This document shows, in pieces, positions 22,500 through 31,491 of a DNA stretch of 64,000 bases. Position numbers and translations under genes: made by a program. Location: assembly GCF_001297125.1 (NCBI RefSeq), contig NZ_LHPC01000026.1:61200-125199 (forward strand), written 5' to 3'. The stretch comes from Pseudomonas sp. RIT-PI-q (GTDB lineage: Bacteria > Pseudomonadota > Gammaproteobacteria > Pseudomonadales > Pseudomonadaceae). The notes beneath the pieces are model-generated. The model had not been told where the DNA came from, made no database searches, and was given only the letters and a program-made list of their open reading frames with translations. Each line of letters opens with the position of its first letter. Within the stretch, counting starts at the first letter, position 1.

Positions 22500-24421
22500 G
22501 CCGCAACCTTTGAGATTTTATTTTTGAAGAACAGGAGCATGTTGAGTTTTGTTTGCTCAGTGTTGTGGGCAAATGTGCCCTCAGCGGTGCTCTCGATGAT
22601 TTTTGCTTGAATAAGAATGGTTTGGTCGAGCTTTTTTTCTTTAATGCAGGCGCTATTACAATCTACGCAGGTAACGTAGTTATGGTGCGCTCGCTCTTTG
22701 CACTCCCCGATCTTAAAGCACCCCCCCAGGATCGTCTCTTTATAAGAAAGGAGTCCTTTTTTAACCTTGGTTAGGGTTTCTTGGAAGTTTGTAACGATGT
22801 TAGTGGTATATTCTTTTTTGACGTTGCGTTCATACCAGGTGCCAGCAGCACCGTATAATCTAGATTTTTCCATTATAACGTCTTTAAGGAAAAGGCTAGC
22901 TTCGGCATTAACCGTCTGGGCTTGGAAGAATTCGGCCAAGTCAGGATTTTGCTCGGAGAAAAGGAACTTGGCAGTAGTGAAGCCTTTTGTGTAATAGATG
23001 GACATCTGCAGGAGGGTGTGATGAAGCATCCGCTTCAACGAAGGCAGCGATACCAAGCCGCTCTGTGCTGCATATACGGCCATTGATCGCCTGAACTGAT
23101 GGGTCGTCAGGTTCCAGTTCTGTCCTACTTGGAAATCTGGGTTGGCAGCCCAATTTCTGAGTGGGTCGAGCATTACGAGTTCCTCGTAATCACTATCTGT
23201 AATTATTACCTTGGGGAAGGTCTCCTCCATACGGTTGGGGTTTAGAGCTCCTTGATATAGCTCAGTGTCTTTTTGTTTTTTTTCATATTCATTGGCTACC
23301 GGGAGATATGATACTGAAAGGAACAGCCGGTTTTCGGTGTTAATACAAGCTGGCATGTATGTTTTTATAAGTCGAGTTATGCTTAGAGCGCATTGATAAG
23401 GGAGTAGAATTGACTTGGACGTAATCCATTTGGCAGGACGCGGCTCTTTTGTTAGCTTGATTGTCAGCCCCGACACGGTATAAGTATTAGGCCCGATTTT
23501 TTTTATGCACCCCTCTTTTAATAAGTAGGCTTCGCGCTCTCGCATTGCGGTGAATACATGAATCAGCATCTTGGCGGCATAGTTACACCTGCTGATGAAA
23601 TTGCTTACATTTGAAAGCTGCCTCATTTCATACTTGTCACGAATTTCAGATAGGCCACATTCTTCCATTGCTACCTTAAATTGAACGTTAGGTTTGTTCG
23701 GGTCTCCAGACTTTCGTTTGAACCGACCGTAGAACCGGTTTAATCCTACGCGGCGGTTCAGTTCAGCGAGGTTCGACTCGTTGGCTTGATACTCTTGAAG
23801 CAAAGAGGTGTAGTGGGAGATCTTCTCGAACAAAATACGCCCAGGAATAACGGGATATTGCTCGGACTCGTCCTCTGAATCGCGAATTGCACGGTCGAGT
23901 ATTTTGGTTACAGTTGTAGATACGGAGAATATATCCTCGGAAATCACCTTGTTGATGATCATCTGAAGAGTTCTAAGAGTAGTGTAGGATTTTACTTTGG
24001 AAAGAAATGACTCGAAGTGGATAGGATGTTCTAGCAGTTCAGATAGCGTGATGCCTTTTTTCGTGGCGTGATTGCAGAGCATGCGAAGATCAGTTAAGAA
24101 TGAGCGTACCGTATCGATACTAGGATAGGAGCCGGTTCTGGAGGAGGGTCGATTGATCCAAACTGCTACAATCTTTTGCGCATGCTCCAGATTTTTAATC
24201 TCAAGTTCGGTAGTTTGCCTGAACTTGCGGTAGCTGATGTAAGCCTTTCGGTTCTGGTGGCTTCTTAGTGTCGGCGTCTGCCATTCGATATCCCCGACAA
24301 TGCTCAGAATATTTCCATGTATGTCCCTGCTAATCACGGTTGCTGGTGTGATCAGGCAAGCGGGGATACCCATGTATGCATCGAGGTCGTGCTGGAGTGG
24401 TACGGTGGAAGAGAGTTTCAT
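22496..24421 (-). CDS. ginC: GInt tyrosine recombinase GinC
   Basis: The 641-residue protein has a C-terminal tyrosine recombinase catalytic domain: NLTTHQFRRSMAVYAAQ (His-x-x-Arg box), PSLKRMLHHTLLQMSIYYTK (His and the Tyr nucleophile region), with an earlier Arg in HVFTAMREREAYLLK. A Cys/His-bearing tail follows (GGCFKIGECKERAHHNYVTC, CVDCNSAC), a zinc-finger-like segment. Start overlaps the end of the second recombinase by 4 bases. In GInts this is the third integrase of ginABCD, which cuts and rejoins DNA at the island ends. Confidence 0.8.
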   Translation of the reverse strand: MKLSSTVPLQHDLDAYMGIPACLITPATVISRDIHGNILSIVGDIEWQTPTLRSHQNRKAYISYRKFRQTTELEIKNLEHAQKIVAVWINRPSSRTGSYPSIDTVRSFLTDLRMLCNHATKKGITLSELLEHPIHFESFLSKVKSYTTLRTLQMIINKVISEDIFSVSTTVTKILDRAIRDSEDESEQYPVIPGRILFEKISHYTSLLQEYQANESNLAELNRRVGLNRFYGRFKRKSGDPNKPNVQFKVAMEECGLSEIRDKYEMRQLSNVSNFISRCNYAAKMLIHVFTAMREREAYLLKEGCIKKIGPNTYTVSGLTIKLTKEPRPAKWITSKSILLPYQCALSITRLIKTYMPACINTENRLFLSVSYLPVANEYEKKQKDTELYQGALNPNRMEETFPKVIITDSDYEELVMLDPLRNWAANPDFQVGQNWNLTTHQFRRSMAVYAAQSGLVSLPSLKRMLHHTLLQMSIYYTKGFTTAKFLFSEQNPDLAEFFQAQTVNAEASLFLKDVIMEKSRLYGAAGTWYERNVKKEYTTNIVTNFQETLTKVKKGLLSYKETILGGCFKIGECKERAHHNYVTCVDCNSACIKEKKLDQTILIQAKIIESTAEGTFAHNTEQTKLNMLLFFKNKISKVAA

Positions 24422-26325
24422 TGAATGGCTCCGAAATGGACTAATTGATTAAGTAAAGCTGCCCAGTATTCAGAGAGATCTTCATGGTCGAATACTGAGG
24501 CCTGGATGGTCGAGACTCTATCGTCCAGCTCTGGAGATATGTTACTAATGCTTGTCAAGATTGATTCAATTCGTGCAGCAGTGGGGCCATTTAATTTGTT
24601 GAATTCTTCAGCCGTAGTGGATTGCTGGCGGATCTCGTTCAAAAAATATTTTAGGCTCAAAAGCTTCTTAAGATCATTGTCCGTAGCGTGCACGACGAAG
24701 TTATTGCAAAAAAGACATGTTATAAAGTTGTTGCAAGCAGGTTGGCTAATCTCCGAATCAATCTCCGCGACAGGTATGGCATGGCCGGGTTTAACGCAGT
24801 GGCCAGAAGGGATGCTTTGTTGACGCTTTCGAGTTGCAGCCTTGATGGCCTTCGATAGCAGATTGTAGAACGCGCTGATTTCTTTGGTGGCTACGTCATC
24901 TTCAGCTGATGAGTATGCCTTGGCGATAGTGCCAATTCGGCTTTGTAGAAGTTGACTTGTCACAACAAGCCCGTATTCTTTGAGTAGATAGTTGGACTTG
25001 TAATGGCGCAGTTGACGGTAGCCGATTTTCGGAAACTCTTTGTCGATAAATAACCGCATCGCAGACACCAGCTTTGACAGGCAGCCCCTCTGTAAGGGTC
25101 TGACCCGATCTTCTGGCATCACTGGGACATGCAGGAAGAGGTATTTAGAAGGATAGTTGCTGGTGATTAGTGCTCTCAGGTCAAGGTACTCTTCAAATTG
25201 CTTGATAAATTGCGTAGCTATGGTAAAGCTCTGGCGCTTATTTCCTGCCCGCCATTTCACAGTCCTGAATCCTTGTTGGGCTGGCACAACGTCGTATTTG
25301 CCAGTGTGCCACTCAAGGTCAGCGATTTGCTTTTCATTAATTGCGGTGTTTGCCTCGAATAAGAGAAGAAAGCAGTCGTGTGCCCATTTGGCGAGTCGGT
25401 GTCTGTGTTGGGTCAAAACGGTAGGGTTTCTATTCTCTATCTCGAGCGATTCTAGACCTTTTCTGTATCGCTTTTTACGAACCTTTGGTTGGTTTGGAAT
25501 CAACGTGCCAGTGTTATAGTCCCAGACTTCATTTGTCCCCCACAGGGGGGCGAAATTTCTGGGTTGGCAGAAATTTTCGTGAGGCACTATCCAATGCATT
25601 TTGCCAAACAATTTAATTTGAAATGGGTATCTCCGGAGGTTTGTCAGTGAATTTGTTATTCCGCTAAAGATTTCAGAAGAAATCGCCAGGGCATGCGATA
25701 ACTCATCCTCCTTGGGAACTTTTGTCTCATTCTTGGGAGGGGCTTTAGTGTTGACGTAAACTCTGGGAAGCGCCTGCTTGAAATGTCTCTCTGTGTCGGG
25801 AAAAAGTGACTTTATGATGCTGAATGCATAGACCTGCTTCCCGGCTGCCGTTGTGTCTGCGCACTTTCCAGATGCCCACTGGTTGTAGACAATATTGGAA
25901 TATGATGAGTAGCATTCGTAATAAAATTGATCACTCTTTAAGAGGTTTTGATAACCATTACTGTATGCCCATTCGAAATGTTGGTTCAGTTGGCGAGATC
26001 TGGCCATTAATGTCATAGGCCTGATTTCTCCAGTTTTGACTTCGTCAATTATGGCTCTGGCCCATCCATCAAGCGCTTTAGCTTTATCAAGGCAAAAGTC
26101 GTTCGAGTCACAGCTATAAAGTGAACTTCCGCTGATCCGATGTCTCTGTGTAAAGCAGTGTGATCCCACATGGAAAATCTCTTCGTCAACTGCTAAGAAG
26201 GCAACGTTTTGAATCCCTGATGTGTCGATGATTCTGTGAATTTCGATCATGGACGTATTAATAATGTCAATGAGCACGATGTTTGGGTTATTGCGTAGTA
26301 TTGAGCGGACTTTATGAGAAAACAT
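24418..26325 (-). CDS. ginB: GInt tyrosine recombinase GinB (divergent)
   Basis: The 635-residue protein has a divergent catalytic domain: ANTAINEKQIADLEWHTGKY near the middle, then FPKIGYRQLRHYKSNYLLKE and IGTIAKAYSSAEDD, where LRHYK stands for the His-x-x-(Arg/Lys) box and AYSS for the Tyr position. A Cys-rich end follows (CNNFITCLFCNNFVVH). Residues typical of simple integrases are altered, as in the middle recombinase of such trios. Both ends overlap neighbouring genes, so the three are made together. It may act as a structural partner rather than as the main catalyst. Confidence 0.78.
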   Translation of the reverse strand: MFSHKVRSILRNNPNIVLIDIINTSMIEIHRIIDTSGIQNVAFLAVDEEIFHVGSHCFTQRHRISGSSLYSCDSNDFCLDKAKALDGWARAIIDEVKTGEIRPMTLMARSRQLNQHFEWAYSNGYQNLLKSDQFYYECYSSYSNIVYNQWASGKCADTTAAGKQVYAFSIIKSLFPDTERHFKQALPRVYVNTKAPPKNETKVPKEDELSHALAISSEIFSGITNSLTNLRRYPFQIKLFGKMHWIVPHENFCQPRNFAPLWGTNEVWDYNTGTLIPNQPKVRKKRYRKGLESLEIENRNPTVLTQHRHRLAKWAHDCFLLLFEANTAINEKQIADLEWHTGKYDVVPAQQGFRTVKWRAGNKRQSFTIATQFIKQFEEYLDLRALITSNYPSKYLFLHVPVMPEDRVRPLQRGCLSKLVSAMRLFIDKEFPKIGYRQLRHYKSNYLLKEYGLVVTSQLLQSRIGTIAKAYSSAEDDVATKEISAFYNLLSKAIKAATRKRQQSIPSGHCVKPGHAIPVAEIDSEISQPACNNFITCLFCNNFVVHATDNDLKKLLSLKYFLNEIRQQSTTAEEFNKLNGPTAARIESILTSISNISPELDDRVSTIQASVFDHEDLSEYWAALLNQLVHFGAIQ

Positions 26326-27808
26326 AGCTTTCCGCCAAGGACTGAAGATGGAGTTCGAAGTCGCTCTGCGCCTGTAGTGCGATATTTTTCATTTCGCGGT
26401 AGCGGAAGTAGCGTTGCGTTGTAGTAATGTCGCTATGCCCCATTCTTCCTTGTACGTGAGTTAATACAGCATAAATCCGGTCGGCATCACCGTTGGGAAT
26501 TCCTTTCATTTTTTGGTCAATTTCATTCATACAGAAGCACGCTCTTAGATTATGGAATCTAAATTTGAATGGTGTCTCTGTTTGGTTTATTAAAGACTGT
26601 AATTTTTTTGAGGCAAATTGACGGACTGAATATCCTTCCTGGATTGGGCTGCCTTGACCCCTCTCAATATCCTTTTTAGAGATGTAGTATGGGTTGCCAT
26701 GTTGAGTTAGAAATACATACTGCTCGCCATCATTTTTAATTGAAGCCTTGGCTGCTCGTCTCTTATGTCTCTCCGAGTTTATGTAAGCGTAAAGAAGGGC
26801 GTTTAACCAAGCTGGAATATATATGGTCATGGATTTTTCTAGTTTGTTATCAACCAGTGTCCCACGACCAATCTTTACGGCGGTTTCGTTGGTTTTTACG
26901 TTTTCGGGATTCATAATGTTGGAGCGGCGTATGGTGTAAGTTGTGCTAAGTCTTGAGCCTGTAAATATAGAAAGAAGGAAGGTCAAAAACATTTCGGTAT
27001 TACCGCTCACCACCAATGCTTGGATCAGTGCAGTTTGCTGCTCTTGGCTATACGGATAGAGCTTTCCTTCATCAACGACATACTCACCGGTTGACTCTTC
27101 GGTAGTTTTTTTGATTCTTAGATCAGTAGTAACTACTGGCTTGTTTCGATAGAATCCCCTCTTGTCCTGATAGGGGATTTTACGGACAACTTCTTGCCAC
27201 AAGGCTTCGGTGGGGTGGTAGTCATACCGACCTTGCATCCAGCGATAAAAGTTAACGACTGCAGAAATTCGTCCGTTTGCAGTGCTGGCTGCAATTTCAT
27301 TCAGGTTGACCTTAAGGCTTAACTCTGCCTTGTAATGGTATGTCGGGCGCGCACCTATTCGTTTGGGCGTCGCAAGATAATCTACGCCGTCTTGTGCAAG
27401 CGTATTCATATAGTCGACAAGACCCTTGGCATAGCCTTTCAATGTTTGATCTGATGGCGCGTCAAAATCAGTCGCCCTTGCCAGTATGTAAAGCGATCCG
27501 TGTTTCCAGATGGAGCCGTCGGGGTTAAGGATTACCGGGACGTTCCTGGCTTCTGCAGCTCCACCACTACCCTTGAACGGTGTGATGAAATACTTACCCA
27601 CCAAGGTAGCTTTGAGCTCCCAGCCATCCTCATCCTCATCCTCAGCGATGTTCGACTTTCTGAACAACGACACGAGCGGCAAAGTCACATACCGGTATTT
27701 TCTAACTGGCACTTTTCTCGGGGTTTTATTGACGATTGACGACATGCTCAATAACGCGATCATGAAATAGGTGGGGTGATTTAAGTTTTCATTGTCAGGC
27801 TCTGTCAA
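26312..27808 (-). CDS. ginA: GInt tyrosine recombinase GinA
   Basis: This 498-residue first gene of the operon has a full catalytic set: TGSRLSTTYTIRRSN (first Arg), FKFRFHNLRACFCM (His-x-x-Arg), VQGRMGHSDITTTQRYFRYR (Gly-His and the Tyr nucleophile). The N-terminal part is a SAM-like DNA-binding region. Overlap of 14 bases with ginB. The operon promoter must lie in the AT-rich bases 27,809-27,900. With ginB-D it forms the recombination module of the island. Confidence 0.83.
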   Translation of the reverse strand: MTEPDNENLNHPTYFMIALLSMSSIVNKTPRKVPVRKYRYVTLPLVSLFRKSNIAEDEDEDGWELKATLVGKYFITPFKGSGGAAEARNVPVILNPDGSIWKHGSLYILARATDFDAPSDQTLKGYAKGLVDYMNTLAQDGVDYLATPKRIGARPTYHYKAELSLKVNLNEIAASTANGRISAVVNFYRWMQGRYDYHPTEALWQEVVRKIPYQDKRGFYRNKPVVTTDLRIKKTTEESTGEYVVDEGKLYPYSQEQQTALIQALVVSGNTEMFLTFLLSIFTGSRLSTTYTIRRSNIMNPENVKTNETAVKIGRGTLVDNKLEKSMTIYIPAWLNALLYAYINSERHKRRAAKASIKNDGEQYVFLTQHGNPYYISKKDIERGQGSPIQEGYSVRQFASKKLQSLINQTETPFKFRFHNLRACFCMNEIDQKMKGIPNGDADRIYAVLTHVQGRMGHSDITTTQRYFRYREMKNIALQAQSDFELHLQSLAESYVFS

Positions 27809-28851
27809 GCGGCATTTAGAGTATGCGGAAAGTACACTCTTAGTTGTGCGATTATTTATACTTAATCATTTATTGAGAAATTGACAAGTTGGTTGGTTGT
27901 ACGCGCCTGACTACTGCCTTTGTCGAGTTATCTGCCAGGCCTTGAGCCATGCGGGCCCCGTGAGCGAGGGCGGTATTCATACAAAAAATTTTTTGTGCGG
28001 ATAGATATTATTAAACATTTGGATAAACCCATTTCTGGATTTTTTTTCCGTGCTTGAAATTAATCGTACCTCTGACGAACGGTTGATGGCCTACCTCATG
28101 TTGAACGTTACTGCCCTGGTGCTTGGGGGGGATTTGTAAGCCCTGATGGCAGGTTCAGGTTTCTGGTCACTTCACGCCTGAAGCTGGTAGCCACCTACGC
28201 GCAGCTCAACTGGTGTCTATGGCTAGCTACAATGGCGGCGGAGCGTTTATTACGGGACTGGCTGGTTTAGGTTCGCTTGTGCTCGCATCAGTTGCGACTC
28301 TCAAAGCGGGGATGACGGCTTCAGCAGCATGGTAGGCGGCGGGAGCCTAGTGCAGCTTTTCGCTCGTCAGCACGCTCCATGCTACCGATCATGAGCAATG
28401 CAGCATGGTTGAGTATCGTTGATCTCTTACCTCTTACCTCTTACCTCGCATCTGCCTGAAGCAGTAGCTTTATTCCAAGCGGCATTGTGAAGCCCACCGG
28501 TCTAAGGGAGTCTGCTACCAGACTATTAGCTGAGGCTATCGGTAGGCTGAGACTGGTTGGCTACCCTCCTTAAGTAATTAGAAGCACCTGTGGGGTTGCG
28601 GACTGGGTGGAACAGGCGGTGTTTAGTAGGCGTTGGCCGCACCGAAGCCGCTGCTGACAATCTGGGTGAGTGAGGACTTGAAACTGGAAGTGAGGGCAGC
28701 ACTCTGCTGATGGCATTGAAAAGGAGGGATGCTACCAGGCTCTGTTCTGCTAGGAAGGGATGCGAAGAAGGGGAGGGAGTAGGAGAGAGTCTAGTGAAAT
28801 GGCATGTCCATTTTTTTGATTATCTACGGGTCATAGTCAGTTTTTCATAAC
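27809..28851. other. Non-coding junction region between ginA and the truncated channel gene
   Basis: About 1 kb without an intact gene. Bases 27,809-28,060 are AT-rich and should hold the ginABCD promoter and the recombinase recognition end. On the plus strand an open stretch from about 28,155 to 28,335 (with MASYNGGGAFITGLAGLGSL from 28,219) looks like a piece of a membrane protein gene. Three tandem CTCTTAC units lie at 28,426-28,446. The remainder is purine-rich or stop-rich with nothing recognisable. It may be island end sequence, older insertion debris, or both. Confidence 0.45.
28426..28446 (+). repeat. Tandem CTCTTAC x3
   Basis: The 7-base unit CTCTTAC is repeated three times without a break inside the junction region. 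Possibly slipped-strand expansion; function unknown. Confidence 0.6.
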
Positions 28852-29562
28852 TCACGGGTGATTCTGCACTTTGACCGTGTGCAACGTGATGTCGACCACA
28901 TCACCGTCAGCGCCCACTTGTGGCATCTCGATCCAGTCACCGACCCGCAGCATGTCATTGCTGGTCAACTGCACGCTGGCGACGAACGACAGCAGCGTGT
29001 CTTTGTAGACCAACAGAATCACCGCCGACATCGCGCCCAGACCCGACAACAGCAACAGCGGCGAACGGTCGATCAACGTGGCGACGATGATAATTGCACC
29101 GAGCACGTACAAGACCATTTTCGTCAGTTGCACGTAGCCTTTGATCGAGCGGGTGCGGGCGTGTTCGGTGCGGGCGTAGATGTCCAGCAGGGCGCTGAGC
29201 AGGGCGCTGACCGCCAGCAGCAGGAACAGAATGGTGAACGCCAGCGCGACGTTGCCGAGGAAGATCAGGCTGGTCTTGCTCAGTTCCGGCACCAGGTACA
29301 GGCCGAACTGGATCACCAGCGACGGCGTCATCTGCGCCAGCCGATGAAAGACCTTGTTGTGCCGCAAGTCGTTGACCCAATGCAACGCCGGTTGCCGGCC
29401 GAGCATTTTGGTCACGTGCAGAATGAGGTAGCGCGCCACTCGTCCGAGGACGAGCGCAATCACCAGCAACACCATCAGCGCCAGGCTGGAATGCAGGAGC
29501 GGGTGCTGATCGAGGGCACCCCAAAGGTCTTGGACGTTGAGCCAGAGCTGTTTGATATCCAT
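28852..29562 (-). pseudogene. YbdG-like mechanosensitive channel gene, 3' half lost
   Basis: Starting at MDIKQLWLNVQDLWGA (29,562) the frame codes for an inner-membrane protein with five hydrophobic segments and then the MscS core: LLLSGLGAMSAVILLVYKDT, LLSFVASVQLTSNDMLRVGD, WIEMPQVGADGDVVDITLHT, VKVQN. In the family the sequence continues with FDKT... and about 180 more residues; here VKVQN is followed by His-Pro and a stop. The remaining 236 residues keep the pore region but lose the cytoplasmic cage. The cut marks the island border at about 28,858. A GTG start at 29,661 is possible but less likely. The host has probably lost this osmotic-shock channel. Confidence 0.85.
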
Positions 29563-29755
29563 GGGCAAAAACGATTCTTCTGTAGGACGCGACGGGGCGA
29601 TTAGAGCATTTAAGACGGTCTGTATTACGTTTGGGGACAAATCAGGCAACAAAAAAGCCACTGATTGCAGCCGTTTGTATAAAGAAACTCGGCCTCGGCG
29701 CTCGAAACCGTTACCCTATGCAGCTGTTTTTTTGTATTTCTTCGAGGTAGCACCC

Positions 29756-31102
29756 GTGTTTTCCCAATTCGCCCTGCACGAACGCCTGCTCAAAGCCGTG
29801 GCCGAGCTTAAATTTGTCGAGCCAACGCCTGTGCAAGCAGCGGCTATTCCGCTGGCGCTCCAAGGGCGTGACCTGCGGGTGACAGCGCAAACCGGTAGCG
29901 GCAAAACCGCGGCCTTCGTTTTGCCGATCCTCAACCGCTTGATCGGCCCGGCGAAAGTCCGCGTCAGCATCAAGACCCTGATCCTGCTGCCGACCCGCGA
30001 GCTGGCCCAGCAGACCATCAAGGAAGTCGAGCGCTTCGCTCAGTACACGTTCATCAAGTCCGGCCTGATCACCGGCGGTGAAGACTTCAAGGTCCAGGCC
30101 GCCATGCTGCGCAAGGTGCCGGACATCCTGATTGGTACGCCGGGCCGGATGATCGAGCAACTGAACGCCGGCAACCTCGACCTGAAAGAAGTCGAAGTGC
30201 TGGTCCTCGACGAAGCCGACCGCATGCTCGACATGGGCTTTGCCGAAGACGTCCAGCGTCTGGTGGCAGAGTGCACCAACCGTCAGCAGACCATGCTGTT
30301 CTCCGCCACCACCGGTGGTTCGGGCCTGCGCGAGATGGTCGCCAAGGTGCTGAACGACCCTGAGCACTTGCAGCTCAACAACGTCAGCGACCTGAACGCG
30401 ACCACCCGTCAGCAGATCATCACCGCTGACCACAACCAGCATAAAGAACAGATCGTGAACTGGCTGCTGGCCAACGAGACCTATCAGAAGGCCATCGTGT
30501 TCACCAACACCCGGGCCATGGCCGACCGTATCTACGGCCGTCTGGTGGCGCAGGAATACAAAGCGTTCGTGCTGCACGGTGACAAGGACCAGAAAGACCG
30601 CAAACTGGCCATTGACCGCCTGAAGCAGGGCGGCGTGAAGATCCTGGTCGCCACCGACGTCGCGGCTCGCGGCCTCGATGTGGACGGCCTGGACCTGGTG
30701 ATCAACTTCGACATGCCGCGCAGCGGCGACGAATACGTTCACCGCATCGGCCGTACTGGCCGTGCCGGCAACGATGGCCTGGCTATCTCGCTGATCTGCC
30801 ACGGCGACTGGAACCTGATGTCGAGCGTCGAGCGCTACCTCAAGCAGAGCTTCGAGCGTCGCACCATCAAGGAAGTCAAAGGCACCTACGGCGGACCGAA
30901 AAAGGTCAAGGCCTCGGGCAAAGCCGTTGGCGTGAAGAAGAAAAAGGTCGACGCCAAGGGCGACAAGAAGAAAACCGGCGCCAAGGCCCCGACCAAGCGC
31001 AAGATCGCCAACCGCCCGAAGACCGACGCCCTGTCGCTGGTCAGCAAGGACGGCATGGCGCCTCTGAAGCGCCGCAAGCCGGAAGCGCCAGCTGCTGAAT
31101 AA
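29756..31102 (+). CDS. DEAD-box ATP-dependent RNA helicase
   Basis: The start is GTG at 29,756 behind GAGGTAGCACCC; 448 residues. All motifs are present: EPTPVQ (Q), AQTGSGKT (I), PTRELAQQ (Ia), TPGRM (Ib), DEAD (II), SATT (III, usually SAT), ATDVAARGLDVDGL (V), YVHRIGRTGRAG (VI). A Lys-rich tail of about 80 residues (GVKKKKVDAKGDKKK) should bind RNA loosely, as in the RhlE/SrmB group. It works in ribosome assembly or RNA turnover, mainly in the cold in related species. Its promoter lies beside that of the divergent channel gene. A strong terminator follows. Confidence 0.93.
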   Translation: MFSQFALHERLLKAVAELKFVEPTPVQAAAIPLALQGRDLRVTAQTGSGKTAAFVLPILNRLIGPAKVRVSIKTLILLPTRELAQQTIKEVERFAQYTFIKSGLITGGEDFKVQAAMLRKVPDILIGTPGRMIEQLNAGNLDLKEVEVLVLDEADRMLDMGFAEDVQRLVAECTNRQQTMLFSATTGGSGLREMVAKVLNDPEHLQLNNVSDLNATTRQQIITADHNQHKEQIVNWLLANETYQKAIVFTNTRAMADRIYGRLVAQEYKAFVLHGDKDQKDRKLAIDRLKQGGVKILVATDVAARGLDVDGLDLVINFDMPRSGDEYVHRIGRTGRAGNDGLAISLICHGDWNLMSSVERYLKQSFERRTIKEVKGTYGGPKKVKASGKAVGVKKKKVDAKGDKKKTGAKAPTKRKIANRPKTDALSLVSKDGMAPLKRRKPEAPAAE

Positions 31103-31121
31103 GGCGCTGTAGCGATCCCAT

Positions 31122-31151
31122 AAAAAAACCGGACTGATGTCCGGTTTTTTT
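31122..31151. terminator. Bidirectional Rho-independent terminator
   Basis: A run of seven A, then ACCGGAC-TGAT-GTCCGGT and seven T. It can end transcription from both sides, after the helicase gene and after the CitMHS gene on the other strand. Confidence 0.85.
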
Positions 31152-31169
31152 ATGCCCTGGATATGCGCC

Positions 31170-31490
31170 AACCCCTGTAGGAGCTGGCTTGCCAGCGAAG
31201 CGGTCTCCTCGACACACCGCGCGCACCAACCCCTGTAGGAGCTGGCTTGCCAGCGAAGCGGTCTCCCTGACACGCCGCGCACACCAACCCCTGTAGGAGC
31301 TGGCTTGCCAGCGAAGCGGTCTCCCTGACACAACGCGCGCACCAACCCCTGTAGGAGCTGGCTTGCCAGCGAAGCGGTCTCCCTGACACACCGCGCGCAC
31401 CAACCCCTGTAGGAGCTGGCTTGCCAGCGAAGCGGTCTCCTTGACACACCGCGTGCGCCAATCGCCAGCAAGCCGGCTCCTACGGGGGCG
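31170..31490. repeat. Tandem REP array, five 58-bp units plus one inverted unit
   Basis: The REP-like core CTGTAGGAGCTGGCTTGCCA recurs at 31,175, 31,233, 31,291, 31,349 and 31,407, a fixed 58-base period, each followed by GCGAAGCGGTCTCC and a less constant GACAC..CGCGC stretch. An inverted partial unit (CCAGCAAGCCGGCTCCTAC) closes the array near 31,465. Units are nearly identical throughout, including the parts between cores, so this arose by tandem duplication. Long frames on the minus strand here are spurious. Confidence 0.9.
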
Positions 31491-31491
31491 G

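Larger units (their letters stand above)
1..28858 (-). mobile_element. GInt-type genomic island, partial (left end outside window)
   Basis: The segment ends at a gene for a mechanosensitive channel that is cut off near 28,858. It carries three tyrosine recombinases plus a small protein in one overlapping operon (22,107-27,808), which is the layout known for ginABCD of GInt islands. The cargo from 1 to about 22 kb is almost all accessory and defence-type genes, with low-GC genes mixed with higher-GC ones, repeated intergenic elements and broken gene copies. GInts are described as ginABCD at one end, a cargo region and a short AT-rich far end; that far end is not in the window. The exact right border is inferred from the loss of channel homology, and the 1 kb between ginA and the channel may be older debris rather than part of the element. 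Confidence 0.72.

Noticed and set aside
29711..31471. 586-codon minus-strand frame across the helicase gene and REP array, plus 31,041-31,517 and 31,150-31,461
   Set aside because: It runs antisense to a clear DEAD-box gene and through tandem REPs, giving a repeated peptide that is only an echo of the REP sequence.
31170..31490. CRISPR array
   Set aside because: The whole 58-base period is conserved and there are no variable spacers; the core matches REP sequences found elsewhere in the window. No cas genes are present.
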